Part shown: positions 43,471 through 52,960 of the stretch, piece after piece
Position numbering within the stretch: position 1 is the stretch's first letter
How the letters are laid out: the number at the start of each line of letters is the position of its first letter
Assembly (NCBI GenBank): GCA_039819565.1
Contig: JBCBRU010000001.1
Coordinates: forward strand, 4,873-68,872
Source of the DNA: JAHQVK01 sp039819565
Lineage (GTDB): Bacteria > Myxococcota > Kuafuiibacteriia > Kuafuiibacteriales > Kuafuiibacteriaceae
DNA: 64,000 bases
Direction: 5' to 3'
Notes under the pieces: generated by a model
The model's input: only the letters and a program-made list of their open reading frames with translations
Told to the model about the DNA's origin: nothing
Databases searched by the model: none
Made by a program: the position numbers and the translations under genes

Positions 43471-44327
43471 ATGCGACCGGCGGAACGAGGGTGCGTCAGG
43501 GAGGCCACCGCCGTGCCCATACGCACGCCCGCCCCAGGCTCCGGCCATCCCCGAAGACGGCGTTCGACGAGCAAGATCACGGTCGAGCCGAGTCCGAAAA
43601 CGCCGATCTCTTCGCCCTTTTCCACCTGCACCGGCCGTGGCGGCACATGGCGGGCGATGGCCCGGCGGTGATCGACGTTGGTGCCGAGTTCTGGAGCGTG
43701 GGACACATAGATCTTCCCGACGATGGTGGCTCCGACCATCACCACGTCGACGCCACCAAAGCTCTCTGACTCCAGATGTACGATCACCCGCTCGTTGCGG
43801 GCGAAGACCGCATCCACCCGCTCGACGGAAGTGCGGTTGACGGGAAATAGATCCCCGGGAATGTGGGTCCATCCTTCGATACGCCCGCTCACCGGGGCGT
43901 GAATCCGGTGATAGTCCCGGGGCGAAAGATAGAAAGTGGCGAAGCTCCGCGGCTCGAATCCCCGCCCCCCTGCCCTCCGCCCTCCGCGGAGGGCCTCCAC
44001 GGTGTACGTTCTACCCTTGGCCTGGGGAAGCGTCGACGAGGCTCCCCCGGCCGCATTCAAAGTCCCGTCCACAGGAGCCACGAGGACCTCAGGACGAGGG
44101 TCCACGGGGCGGGCTCCAGCCCGCAGGCGGCGGGTGAACAGGGATTCGACGGTGGGATAGCTGCCGAGAGGAAACTCGGCTTCATCGAGGTCCAGGCGCA
44201 GGGCCGCGGCGAAGCGACGAACCGCCATGCGGGAGCGAAGCTGCGCCCAGCTCCCAACCACTCGGGAGAGCCGACGACGAGGTATGCCGCGCACCGCGGC
44301 CATATAGAGCTCCTCCCGGCCCGTCAT
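43467..44327 (-). CDS. psd: Phosphatidylserine decarboxylase proenzyme
   Basis: A 286-residue membrane-associated enzyme that makes phosphatidylethanolamine from phosphatidylserine. It matures by self-cleavage at L-G-S-T (residues 246-249), with Ser248 becoming the pyruvoyl group. The expected charge-relay residues are present: Asp87 in A-P-V-D-G and the His of H-R-I-H-A-P-V (143). Length and motif match the E. coli type. Its ATG lies one base after the bcp stop, so the two are likely co-translated. Confidence 0.95.
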   Translation of the reverse strand: MTGREELYMAAVRGIPRRRLSRVVGSWAQLRSRMAVRRFAAALRLDLDEAEFPLGSYPTVESLFTRRLRAGARPVDPRPEVLVAPVDGTLNAAGGASSTLPQAKGRTYTVEALRGGRRAGGRGFEPRSFATFYLSPRDYHRIHAPVSGRIEGWTHIPGDLFPVNRTSVERVDAVFARNERVIVHLESESFGGVDVVMVGATIVGKIYVSHAPELGTNVDHRRAIARHVPPRPVQVEKGEEIGVFGLGSTVILLVERRLRGWPEPGAGVRMGTAVASLTHPRSAGRI

Positions 44328-44328
44328 C

Positions 44329-44898
44329 TCACATAGCCTCGAGATCCTCGCGCACCTGGGCGGGGTGAGTCTTGGTGGCTACTTTGGGGTAGATCTTGGC
44401 GATCTTTCCGTCCTCGTCGATGATCACGGTGGTCCGCAGTATCCCGATGCTGGTGCGGCCCATGAATTTCTTTTCCCCCCAGCTCCCGTACGCGGCGATC
44501 GTCTCCGCCGACGGATCCGAGAGAAGGCGAAACGGAAGCCCGTGCTTGTCACGAAATCCCGCGTGAGTTCGCACCGAGTCTCGGCTTACGCCCAAGACCA
44601 CGGCTCCGAGATCGCTCAACTCGTCGTGGAGATCTCGAAACCCCTGAGCTTCGACGGTGCAGCCGGGGGTGTTGTCCTTCGGATAGAAGTAGAGCACGAC
44701 TTTCTTTCCCCTCAAGTCCGATAGGTCCACCTCGCTGCCGTCGTCCGCCGGGAGGGTAAAGGCGGGAGCCAGCGACCCCACGGCCGGGGCCGGACGAGGC
44801 TCGACCTCTGGGGCCGCCTTCGCCGGCGCCTTCTTCTTCGCCGGGGCCTTCTTCTTGGCGGCCGCCTTCTGGGTAGGAGCCTTCTTCTTGGTCGCCAT
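44329..44898 (-). CDS. bcp: Bcp/PrxQ-type peroxiredoxin with a Lys/Ala-rich N-terminal tail
   Basis: From the ATG at 44898, 189 residues. Residues 1-38 are a Lys/Ala/Pro tail (A-K-K-K-A-P-A-K units) like histone H1 tails. A thioredoxin-fold peroxiredoxin follows with peroxidatic Cys80 in T-P-G-C-T-V-E-A-Q. The resolving Cys five residues on in E. coli Bcp is Gln here and no other Cys is present, so it should act as a one-Cys enzyme reduced by an outside thiol. The tail could bring it to DNA, which is inference. It is coupled to psd. Confidence 0.92.
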   Translation of the reverse strand: MATKKKAPTQKAAAKKKAPAKKKAPAKAAPEVEPRPAPAVGSLAPAFTLPADDGSEVDLSDLRGKKVVLYFYPKDNTPGCTVEAQGFRDLHDELSDLGAVVLGVSRDSVRTHAGFRDKHGLPFRLLSDPSAETIAAYGSWGEKKFMGRTSIGILRTTVIIDEDGKIAKIYPKVATKTHPAQVREDLEAM

Positions 44899-44959
44899 CC
44901 TGCATCGATTCGTCGGCAACGGGACGGAGATCAAGAAAAGCCCCGCGCCAAGGCCCAAA

Positions 44960-47536
44960 TCAAAAGGAGAGGAAGCTCTGAGAAAAGGCGAGCCAAACCT
45001 CGGGCGCCCCCAGCTCGAACCTCTGGCTCTCTACCGAGACGAGAGGAAAGGCCACGTCGATGGCCAGGACTCCCGGTCGAAGCCCGAGGTAGTCGAGATA
45101 CGCTCGAAAGCCATAGCCCACGGTGGCTCGGAACCCTCCTCCGAGCCCTTCCAGTTCGTCCGCGATCAGCCCGCCTTCGGCGAAGAGCGCCCCGTCCACG
45201 CGATCCGCCCATACCAGTCGGAGTCCGTCGACCTCAGCGTCCCGAAGCAAGGGATGGACCCACTCGCCGGCCAGCAAGGTCCGCAGCCGACCTTGCTCCT
45301 CGCCCACCCGGTATCCGCGCAGTCCGAATCGGCCGCCCACATCGAAAGCGAGCTGAGGACGGGGTCGTCCGAGCACCCAAGCGTCGACGCGGGCCCTCAC
45401 CGAGAACGTGTGAGCATGTCCAACTCGGACACTCCTGAGCACCGCTCCGCGAATCGCGAGGGCATCATCGGTGTCGACGCTGCGGCCCCGACCATCGCGG
45501 GCAAGAATCCGAGCGTAGGTGAGCCGAGCTCGAAGGCCCGTCCCCGCCTCGGGGGCGAAAGAGGTGACGCGGTCGTCGTAGCCGAAGCGAAGGGAGGTCC
45601 GGGCCGCCCAGGCCCCGGTCGCGCCCTCGACGAAGCCCTCCCGGAGGCGCTCACCGGTCAGGACCCAGGCCAAGGAGCTCGATCGGCGGTTCGGGGTTAC
45701 CGGTCTCCCAAAAGCGCGGCGCACCTGACCGGTGACCGCGAAAGCGTCGGGCGCGAAGTTGCCGGCGAGGCCAAAGGCCCACGTCGGATCGAACTGCCGA
45801 GCGAAGGAGAGGCTGAGCCCAGTGTCCAAAGTCCCACCGGTGGCTCCGACGAGGATGTTGAAGGAGTTGAGGAGGACCCGCCACCCGGGGTGGGAGCGGT
45901 CATCGAGGCGCGGATTCGGAGACCCGAGGGCTGGCGTCTGCACCAACCGCCCGTCTGGGTCGAGAGTGACCGAAGACAAGGGCGCGGAGAGCGTGGCCGT
46001 AATCACGCGCAGGGCCGAGGACGTCGCGGGAGCTCGCACCACCCTCTTGCGCCCCTCGGCGTCCTCGAGACGGACCATGACGGGTTCGGCGACCTCAGCT
46101 CCGCGTCTCTCGATCTCGACGCGGGCCCGATGGTGCACGCCCATGTTCTCGCTGCCCCATGTTCCGAGCCGGTAGGCAACTTCGGGATAAGGACCCAACC
46201 ACGTCCGAAGGAACGCGGAGGCCCCGGGCCCCGGCGAACCGCGGAGGCTCGCGGCGAGGGTCGGAGCGAGCGGCGCCCCCGCCCGCAGCTCTTCCGCGAC
46301 CTCGAAAGCTCTCGCGGTGCCCACCCGGTCGACGAGCTTCTCGTACAGGATCTTTCCCCGCGGCCATCCGGAGGGAAAGCGGGTCAGTGAGGCCCGGAGC
46401 GGATCCTCTTCCTGAAGAACCCGAAAGTAGGCCTCTCGAAACGGAATCTGGGGCGCATAGAGGAGCGAGTCGACCGCGGGCACAAAAGAGAACGGGCCGA
46501 GAAGCTCAGAAGCTTCGGGCGATCCGGCCTGGGCCTCGAGCCATCTATCCACGCGCGCCGCGGCCACGAAGTCTGCGATCAAAGGGGCGCTTCGGCGGAG
46601 CCCGCTCGCGAAGAACAGCGCTCGCAGGAGAGCCTGCCGCTCAAATCGATCGAGATCTTCCAGAGGCCACCCTCGAAACGCATGGTCACTCACCAGCACG
46701 ACCCCCGCCCCGAGGCCGCGCGCCAGCTCGCGGCGCAAAGGTGCTTCTACGATCAGCAAAGGCCCCTCGAGCTCGACGGAGGCTATAGTCTTCAGCACGG
46801 CCCTTCGGCGGCGCAGTTCGGCGGGGTCCGAGCTTCGCCCCCGGGGAGAGATGAAAGCTCCCCTTCGAACCGGGAGCGCCGCCGACTCGGGCGGCAGTAC
46901 GAGCAACGGCGGTATCCCTCCGACGGTCTGCACATGCACCCACCGAGGTCCGCTCCCCGGGAGCCACGGAACCCAAGTGGAAGCGACGACGGCTGAGGCT
47001 CCCGCGGGGAGCTGCACCTTGAGATCGACCCGCCCTCGGGGAGGGCTCCGCCCCTTGGCGGCCCCGACCTGAGGATACCAACGGCCTCCCAAGGTGAGCT
47101 GGCGCCCTATCACCCCGAAGGGGCCGTAGCGCCTCGGCACGTCCAGCCTCGCTCGCACTGCGATCGCGCATGGCCGGCCCGGGCTGCGGACCCACAGGAG
47201 GCTGGAGCCGTCCTCGAGACGTTCGCGACGAAAGCTCACCGGTTCTCCGTCCAGCTCCACCCGCACGTCGGAGAACCCGCCACCCTCGAAGCCCCACCGA
47301 TACATGAGCGGCTCATCGGCGGGAGGAAGTGACGCCGGGGGGGCGCGGAATCGGTCCGCTCCGAGCGCCACGGGGATCTCGGGGGCGGTGCTCGTCCAGG
47401 CGACCTCGACAGCCAAGGAAACGCTCCGAAGGTCGGAGGCCACCCGAGCCTCCACGGTGCTCACGAGAGCGGCCTGCGAGACCTCAGCCGAGTCGGGAGA
47501 AGAGCCGATCGCACCCTGCGCGAGGGCCACGGCCAC
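44960..47536 (-). CDS. Outer-membrane beta-barrel protein with a peptidase-like (M1-type) N-terminal region
   Basis: The frame opens at 47944, but the part before about 47554 overlaps the EcsC-like gene and is not protein-like. The start is either GTG 47536 or CTG 47554, the latter overlapping the EcsC stop as CTGA. About 858 residues: a weak signal sequence, beta-sandwich segments (about 20-230), a helical region at about 300-500 resembling the end of M1 aminopeptidases but without HExxH, then a beta-barrel from about 560 with G-L-R-G-Y, the signature of Omp85-family loop 6, ending in F-L-S-F. It is probably an outer-membrane protein of BamA/surface-antigen type with a non-catalytic periplasmic part. 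Confidence 0.7.
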   Translation of the reverse strand: MAVALAQGAIGSSPDSAEVSQAALVSTVEARVASDLRSVSLAVEVAWTSTAPEIPVALGADRFRAPPASLPPADEPLMYRWGFEGGGFSDVRVELDGEPVSFRRERLEDGSSLLWVRSPGRPCAIAVRARLDVPRRYGPFGVIGRQLTLGGRWYPQVGAAKGRSPPRGRVDLKVQLPAGASAVVASTWVPWLPGSGPRWVHVQTVGGIPPLLVLPPESAALPVRRGAFISPRGRSSDPAELRRRRAVLKTIASVELEGPLLIVEAPLRRELARGLGAGVVLVSDHAFRGWPLEDLDRFERQALLRALFFASGLRRSAPLIADFVAAARVDRWLEAQAGSPEASELLGPFSFVPAVDSLLYAPQIPFREAYFRVLQEEDPLRASLTRFPSGWPRGKILYEKLVDRVGTARAFEVAEELRAGAPLAPTLAASLRGSPGPGASAFLRTWLGPYPEVAYRLGTWGSENMGVHHRARVEIERRGAEVAEPVMVRLEDAEGRKRVVRAPATSSALRVITATLSAPLSSVTLDPDGRLVQTPALGSPNPRLDDRSHPGWRVLLNSFNILVGATGGTLDTGLSLSFARQFDPTWAFGLAGNFAPDAFAVTGQVRRAFGRPVTPNRRSSSLAWVLTGERLREGFVEGATGAWAARTSLRFGYDDRVTSFAPEAGTGLRARLTYARILARDGRGRSVDTDDALAIRGAVLRSVRVGHAHTFSVRARVDAWVLGRPRPQLAFDVGGRFGLRGYRVGEEQGRLRTLLAGEWVHPLLRDAEVDGLRLVWADRVDGALFAEGGLIADELEGLGGGFRATVGYGFRAYLDYLGLRPGVLAIDVAFPLVSVESQRFELGAPEVWLAFSQSFLSF

Positions 47537-47550
47537 CAGGACGGCCCCGC

Positions 47551-48258
47551 TCAGGGAAGCATCACCACGTTGCCAAAGCGTCGCATCGCCGCCTCGCCCA
47601 CCCGCCGCATCTCGCGCTCGTTGAGCTTGGCGGAGACCGGCGCGGCAAGCAGTGGCACCAGTCGTCCGAAGGCCCCGAGGCCGTGCCGCACCGCCAGCGC
47701 GCGGGCCAGAGCCCCGAGCACCCGGGGGCCCGATCGGATGACGTCCTCCACCCCGTGCACGCGACCGATGACGTCCACGAGCGCTTCTTCGCCGCTTCGA
47801 CCGCGTAGCTCGATGCCGTAGGCTTCGGCGATCGAGACCGTAACCGCGAGCTGGCAGTAGGCGAACAGCAGGAGGTTCAAGGGGACGCCCATGAAGCCGA
47901 GGACTCCGGTCATGCCGCCCTCGACCTTGGCCACCGTGGTCCACCGGTCGAGCATCACGTTGGCAAGCCGGTCATTGGAGGCTCGAGGCTCAGCGCGACG
48001 AATGAAGTCCATATGGAGTCGCGCCCGCTTCCTCTCCTGTTCGATGAGATCTCTGAGGCGCTGCCGGGCCGAGCCGGCGGGATCCTCGAGAAGAGACCGC
48101 AGGGTTCCATCGGAGCTCCGGTGCTCGGACACCACCTCGTGTTCATACCAGCGGAGCGCCTCGCGGCGCGACTGTGAAGTGCGCCCCGGTCCGCCTCGGC
48201 CGCAAGTCCCGCGCCCTCCGCGCGGGCCGTCTCGAAGACAGGCTCGGAGCTCGGACAC
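47551..48258 (-). CDS. EcsC-like family protein
   Basis: Up to 235 residues from a GTG at 48258; the first 30 residues are Gly/Arg-rich, and the true start may be later, although no clear one was found. The core has E-G-G-M-T-G-V-L-G-F-M-G-V-P-L-N-L-L-L-F-A-Y-C-Q-L, then I-A-E-A-Y-G-I-E-L, which matches the EcsC family (function poorly known, linked to secretion in Bacillus). One or two hydrophobic segments suggest membrane association. It is coupled to the barrel gene downstream and diverges from the SNF2-like gene. Confidence 0.68.
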   Translation of the reverse strand: MSELRACLRDGPRGGRGTCGRGGPGRTSQSRREALRWYEHEVVSEHRSSDGTLRSLLEDPAGSARQRLRDLIEQERKRARLHMDFIRRAEPRASNDRLANVMLDRWTTVAKVEGGMTGVLGFMGVPLNLLLFAYCQLAVTVSIAEAYGIELRGRSGEEALVDVIGRVHGVEDVIRSGPRVLGALARALAVRHGLGAFGRLVPLLAAPVSAKLNEREMRRVGEAAMRRFGNVVMLP

Positions 48259-48278
48259 CCAACTGGTATCTCAAGGCG

Positions 48279-51200
48279 ATGGGCGAACCCGAGCCCCTCC
48301 TTCGCCTCGCCGACCGGGTCGCGGAACTCCGTCGTCGCCTTCGTGCTGATGTGGACGACGGCCAGGAGTCCGAGGCGAGCGTGGACCGTGTACGTGTGCG
48401 CGATGTCACTCCTCCCTCGTTCAGCGTGGGCTTCGTAGGCCCCGAAGGTCGATGGACCGTCGAGCTCCCCCTGACCCTCGAAGGTCCGCCGCTCCGCCTC
48501 GACTGCGACCTTTGCGGTCCCTCCTGCATACACGGACTGGAAGCGGTCGACCTGCTCCAGACCTGGCTCGAACGCGACCCCGAGGGACGGCGGGAAGAAG
48601 TCGAAAGACTGATTGCGGTCCCTCCGTGGCAGCGATTCATCGAGACATTCGACGAAGCTCTCGAGGCGGCAGAGAAGGTGGCTGCGTCCCGACACGCAGT
48701 TCGCTTCTGGTGGGCCGTGGATATCGAAGCCCTTCGCATCGAACCGTGGGTGGAGCGTCCCACCCGAGCCGCTGGAGCCTTTGCCCGACCTTGCAGAATC
48801 GCGCTGGAAGCCGTGGAGAGCGAGACGAACTTGGGGCCCGCGGACAGCGCCGCGCTCGCTGCCGCCCGCGTGCTCCGGGCCGAGCGCCGGGCGGCCGAGC
48901 GCGAGGGACGAGGACGAGCCACGCTCTCTACGGCCCTCCTCGCGCTCGTGGACCATCCACGGGTCACGCTGGGTCCCCCTGGAGGCTCACCGTGGACGGT
49001 GACCCGGGTCCGTCCCCACATTCGGCTCCATCGGGGGCCTGACCACGTCGAGCTGGAGGTCCAGGTCGGCGACCGGACGCTCAAACCGCAGGAGCTTCGC
49101 GCCGCCGCACGCCACCCTCAGCTTCACGTACGCGAATCGAGCCGGCGCCTCGAGCTCGTCGCGGTGGAGGCCCCCGTGGCTCGGCTCCTCGAGAGCTGGA
49201 CGGGAACGGTCACGGTGCCTGAGTCCCACATCCCCGACATCATGGCCCGCTTATCGCGAGCTGCGCTTCACCTGACCGTCGATGCGGGTGACGACACGGC
49301 GGAGGACCAAGTCGACGCTCAAGAGGAGCTGGTCGCCCTCCTCTCGCCCTTCTCAGAGGGACTCCACGTCGAGCTCAAGGCGCGACCGCTGCCGTTTGGC
49401 CCGTTGCTTCCCCCGGGCCACGGCCATGAGGAGGTCCTTGCAGCCACTCCGGACCGGCGCGTCCTGCGGGGGCGCAGAGACCTCGAGCGAGAGCGGGAGC
49501 GCGCCCAGCGCCTCGTTGCGGAGCTCGGACTCGATGCCTACGCGGACTCCATCTCTTGGCACTACGCGGTCACCCCGCTGGAGTCCGCGTTCGACCGACT
49601 CGAAGCCCTCGAGGCGGCCCCTATCGAGTGCCAGTGGCGGGAGGGTGCTCGCTGGCATCCCCCCGTGGAAGCGGGACTCGACGGTCTTCGGCTCTCGGTG
49701 CGGAGCGAAGACGATCTTCTCGGCCTCGACGGCAGCATTGAGCTCGACGATCGGAGGATTCATCTCGCCGTCATGCTGGAAGCGGCGCGTCGAGATCGCG
49801 GCTTGGTCCCCTTGGGGGACGGGCTCTTTTTGAAGATGCAGGAAGCCCTGCGCTCCCGCTTGGCCGCGATCGCGCGCTTCACTCGGCGACAAAAGGAGGG
49901 GACGAAGGTCGCGCTCGCCGGGCTCGAGGCGGTCGAGGAGCTTGCCGACGCGGTCGGCGCGGACCTGCAACCCAGTTTTCGTGAGCTGGTCCGGAAGGTG
50001 GATGAAGCGTCGCGCCTCGAGCCCATGGTCCCATCAGCCCTCAAGGGAACGCTGAGGAGCTATCAGATCGACGGATTTCGGTGGATGACCCGACTGGCCG
50101 CGTGGGGAGCCGGGGCCGTCCTCGCCGACGACATGGGTCTCGGAAAGACCATTCAGGCCATCGCCATCCTGCTCGATCGATCCGCCGAGGGGCCTCAGCT
50201 CGTGGTGGCCCCAACCTCCGTGGGCTTCAATTGGCGGAGGGAGCTGGAGCGCTTCGCGCCCTCCCTGGCGGTGGTGGACTACACCGGCCCCGGTCGCTCG
50301 GCCGAAGAAGCGGGCCCGGAGGAGGTTTGGGTGACGACCTATGGCGTCCTTCTCCGAGACGCTGAGGCCCTCGCCGCACACAGCTTCGAGACGGTCGTCT
50401 TCGACGAAGCCCAAGCCTTGAAGAACCCTCGCACCGCCCGCACCCGGGCCGCGCGGCGCTTGCGGGCGAAGTGGCGGGTGGCGCTCACCGGGACCCCCAT
50501 GGAGAATCACCCGGCCGACCTCTGGTCCCTCTTCTCGGTCGTCTTTCCGAGCTTGCTGGGCAGCTGGGAGCGCTTCCGAGAAGCTTTCCTTCCCGCCAGC
50601 GAAGCGGTCCTCGACGCCTCCATGCGGGCCGAGCCCGCCACCACTTCGGGCACCGAGCGGGAGGTGCCCGTCCTTCCGAGCCACGCCCTCCGTCGCGCCG
50701 TCGCCCCCTACATTCTTCGCCGCACCAAAGCCGAGGTGGCCCCGGAGCTTCCGCCGCGCACCGAAATCACGGTCGATGTCACGCTCTCGTCTCGCGAGAG
50801 AGCCCTCTATGAGGACGCGCGCCTCGCGGCCGTTGCCGAGATCCAGCGCCACCCGGCGACGATGGCCACGAACCTTCATGTGCGCATGTTCACGGCTTTG
50901 ACGCGTCTGAGGCAGCTCGCTTGCCACCCCCGCCTCGTCGACCCGAAGAGCCGCGTCCCCAGCGCCAAGCTCGAGCGCTTCCTTCAGATCATCGAAGACC
51001 TCCTCGCGGAAGGTCGGCGGGCCCTGGTGTTCAGCCAGTTCGTTCAACATCTCGAGATCGTGCGAGAGGCCCTAAAGGCCAGGGGAGTGGCTACGCTGTG
51101 GCTGGACGGCGCGAGCTCGGCCAAAGCACGGGCTAGGGCGGTCGATGCCTTTCAGGACGGCTCCGTGCCGATCTTTCTGGTGTCCCTCAAGGCGGGCGGC

Positions 51201-51488
51201 ACCGGCCTGAATCTGACCGCCGCGGACACCGTGATCCACCTCGACCCCTGGTGGAACCCCGCCGTGGAAGACCAAGCCACGGATCGCACCCACCGGATCG
51301 GCCAGACCAGGCCGGTAACGGTCCTTCGATTGGTCACTCGGGACACCGTCGAACCCGCCATCCTCCGCATGAACGCGCGCAAACGCCGCGCCGTCGCCGA
51401 GTTGATGCAGGGCGCGGACGCGGTCGGCCGTTTGGATGCCCAGGCGCTCGCCGACCTGATCCGAGGCGCAGGGCAGCTCGAACCGTAG
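48279..51488 (+). CDS. SNF2-family DNA-dependent ATPase with a SWIM-like zinc site
   Basis: From the ATG at 48279 (the frame opens at 48174 inside the divergent gene), 1069 residues. A Cys/His site C-D-L-C-G-P-S-C-I-H near residue 75 resembles a SWIM zinc finger with altered spacing. The motor starts at about residue 590: A-D-D-M-G-L-G-K-T (Walker A, near 617), D-E-A-Q (near 708), the L-T-G-T-P-M-E-N motif, and the C-terminal helicase lobe ending with D-R-T-H-R-I-G-Q. Bacterial members remodel protein-DNA complexes or RNA polymerase; the target here is unknown. The 370 residues between are not assigned. Confidence 0.92.
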   Translation: MGEPEPLLRLADRVAELRRRLRADVDDGQESEASVDRVRVRDVTPPSFSVGFVGPEGRWTVELPLTLEGPPLRLDCDLCGPSCIHGLEAVDLLQTWLERDPEGRREEVERLIAVPPWQRFIETFDEALEAAEKVAASRHAVRFWWAVDIEALRIEPWVERPTRAAGAFARPCRIALEAVESETNLGPADSAALAAARVLRAERRAAEREGRGRATLSTALLALVDHPRVTLGPPGGSPWTVTRVRPHIRLHRGPDHVELEVQVGDRTLKPQELRAAARHPQLHVRESSRRLELVAVEAPVARLLESWTGTVTVPESHIPDIMARLSRAALHLTVDAGDDTAEDQVDAQEELVALLSPFSEGLHVELKARPLPFGPLLPPGHGHEEVLAATPDRRVLRGRRDLERERERAQRLVAELGLDAYADSISWHYAVTPLESAFDRLEALEAAPIECQWREGARWHPPVEAGLDGLRLSVRSEDDLLGLDGSIELDDRRIHLAVMLEAARRDRGLVPLGDGLFLKMQEALRSRLAAIARFTRRQKEGTKVALAGLEAVEELADAVGADLQPSFRELVRKVDEASRLEPMVPSALKGTLRSYQIDGFRWMTRLAAWGAGAVLADDMGLGKTIQAIAILLDRSAEGPQLVVAPTSVGFNWRRELERFAPSLAVVDYTGPGRSAEEAGPEEVWVTTYGVLLRDAEALAAHSFETVVFDEAQALKNPRTARTRAARRLRAKWRVALTGTPMENHPADLWSLFSVVFPSLLGSWERFREAFLPASEAVLDASMRAEPATTSGTEREVPVLPSHALRRAVAPYILRRTKAEVAPELPPRTEITVDVTLSSRERALYEDARLAAVAEIQRHPATMATNLHVRMFTALTRLRQLACHPRLVDPKSRVPSAKLERFLQIIEDLLAEGRRALVFSQFVQHLEIVREALKARGVATLWLDGASSAKARARAVDAFQDGSVPIFLVSLKAGGTGLNLTAADTVIHLDPWWNPAVEDQATDRTHRIGQTRPVTVLRLVTRDTVEPAILRMNARKRRAVAELMQGADAVGRLDAQALADLIRGAGQLEP

Positions 51489-51538
51489 TCGCGACGAGTG
51501 CTCGACCTGCGCTTCGCGGGGCCGCTAGCTTCCGGGCC

Positions 51539-52960
51539 GTGACCCAACTTCATCGCGCATCGCGCGCGCTGGCTGCCGCGGGCCTCGTGGCCTGGGCCGC
51601 GGGATGCATCACGAACCGCTCTCCGGTCGCGGAACCCGCCGGAGCCGCACCTCGCCCGGCCCCCATCTCCGTCGCCCATGAGCTCTATCAGCTCGAGAAT
51701 GGCCTGACCGTCATCCTGCATCCGGACCGCCGCCTCCCCATCGTCGCCGTCAGCGTCTGGTACGACGTAGGCGCGCTTCACGAGCGAAAGGGGCGCGCTG
51801 GATTCGCCCACCTCTTCGAGCACATGATGTTCCAGGGGAGCCCCAACGTGGGGGAGGACCGGCACTTCGCGGTGCTCGAGGCTCTCGGAGCGAGTCAGGT
51901 CAACGGCACCACGAGTTTCGACCGCACCAACTATTTCGAGACGGTACCCTCCAACGCCCTCGAGACCGCCCTCTGGCTGGAGTCGGACCGGATGGGTTTC
52001 CTCCTCGAATCGATCACTCCCAAGAGTCTCGCCAACCAGATCGATGTGGTGAAGAACGAGCGCCGCCAATCCGTGGAGAGCGCCCCTTACGGCCTCATGG
52101 ATGAGCGTCTGACTCAGACGCTGTACCCAAAGCCGCACCCCTACAACGGCAACGTCATCGGTTCGATGGAGGAGATCGGGGCCGCCACCCTGGAGGACGT
52201 CCGCGAGTTCTTCCGAACGTACTATTCTCCCGCCAACGCCACCCTCACCATAGCCGGGGACATCGACGTCGAACAAACCAAGACTTGGATCCAGCAATAC
52301 TTTGGCCCCCTCAAAGGCCGCCCCAAGCCTGAACGCCCCTTCTTCGAAATGGCTACCCTCGCCAAGGAGAAGGTCATCAACTTCGACGAACCTGCGGGGC
52401 GGCTACCCAAGCTCAGCGTGGCGTGGCCGGGGCCGTCCGCCTACTCGGAGGACTCCGCCGCTCTCGATCTTCTCGCCTTCGTGATCTCGGGAACGCGGTC
52501 GTCCCGACTCGATGAGAAAGTGAGCTTTCAGGATCCCCTGGCGCAGAGCGTCACCGCTTACTATCAGGAGTTCTTCGCGGGAGGGCAGTTTCAGATAGAT
52601 ATCGTCGTCCAGCCGGGCCGAACCCTTCAGGAGGCTCTTTCCGCCGTAGACGAGGTCCTAGCCAGCCTGACGACGCGTCCTCCGACCCAGGCCGAGCTCA
52701 ATCGTGCCAAGAACGCGCAAGAGACGCGGATGCTCTTTGGCCTCGAGAGACTCGGTGGCTTCGGCGGCCGCGCTGAGCAACTCCAGACCTATTACTATCA
52801 CTTCGGCGACCCGGACCGATTCGAATGGGATATCAGTCGCTACCGACGGGTGACCGTCGACGATCTGGTGCGCGTCGCCAAAGCCTATCTCACCCCCCGG
52901 CGCATCGTGCTCAAGGCAAAGCCCGCATCCGCTCCCGCCGTATCCGAGGTCTCCCGATGA
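51539..52960 (+). CDS. M16 zinc metalloprotease, catalytic member, lipoprotein
   Basis: From the GTG at 51539 (the frame opens upstream at 51251), 473 residues. A lipoprotein signal ends A-W-A-A-G-C (Cys23), placing it on a membrane in the periplasm. The inverted zinc motif H-L-F-E-H lies at 91-95, with Glu174 the likely third ligand. Two M16 halves follow (A-H-E-L-Y-Q-L-E-N-G-L-T and the C-terminal D-L-V-R-V-A-K-A-Y-L). It is coupled by ATGA to the next M16 gene, whose product lacks the zinc site, as in many two-subunit bacterial M16 proteases. Confidence 0.92.
   Translation: MTQLHRASRALAAAGLVAWAAGCITNRSPVAEPAGAAPRPAPISVAHELYQLENGLTVILHPDRRLPIVAVSVWYDVGALHERKGRAGFAHLFEHMMFQGSPNVGEDRHFAVLEALGASQVNGTTSFDRTNYFETVPSNALETALWLESDRMGFLLESITPKSLANQIDVVKNERRQSVESAPYGLMDERLTQTLYPKPHPYNGNVIGSMEEIGAATLEDVREFFRTYYSPANATLTIAGDIDVEQTKTWIQQYFGPLKGRPKPERPFFEMATLAKEKVINFDEPAGRLPKLSVAWPGPSAYSEDSAALDLLAFVISGTRSSRLDEKVSFQDPLAQSVTAYYQEFFAGGQFQIDIVVQPGRTLQEALSAVDEVLASLTTRPPTQAELNRAKNAQETRMLFGLERLGGFGGRAEQLQTYYYHFGDPDRFEWDISRYRRVTVDDLVRVAKAYLTPRRIVLKAKPASAPAVSEVSR

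Noticed and set aside
47555..47944. Upstream extension of the beta-barrel frame
   Set aside because: It overlaps the EcsC-like gene and is Arg/Gly-rich without structure.
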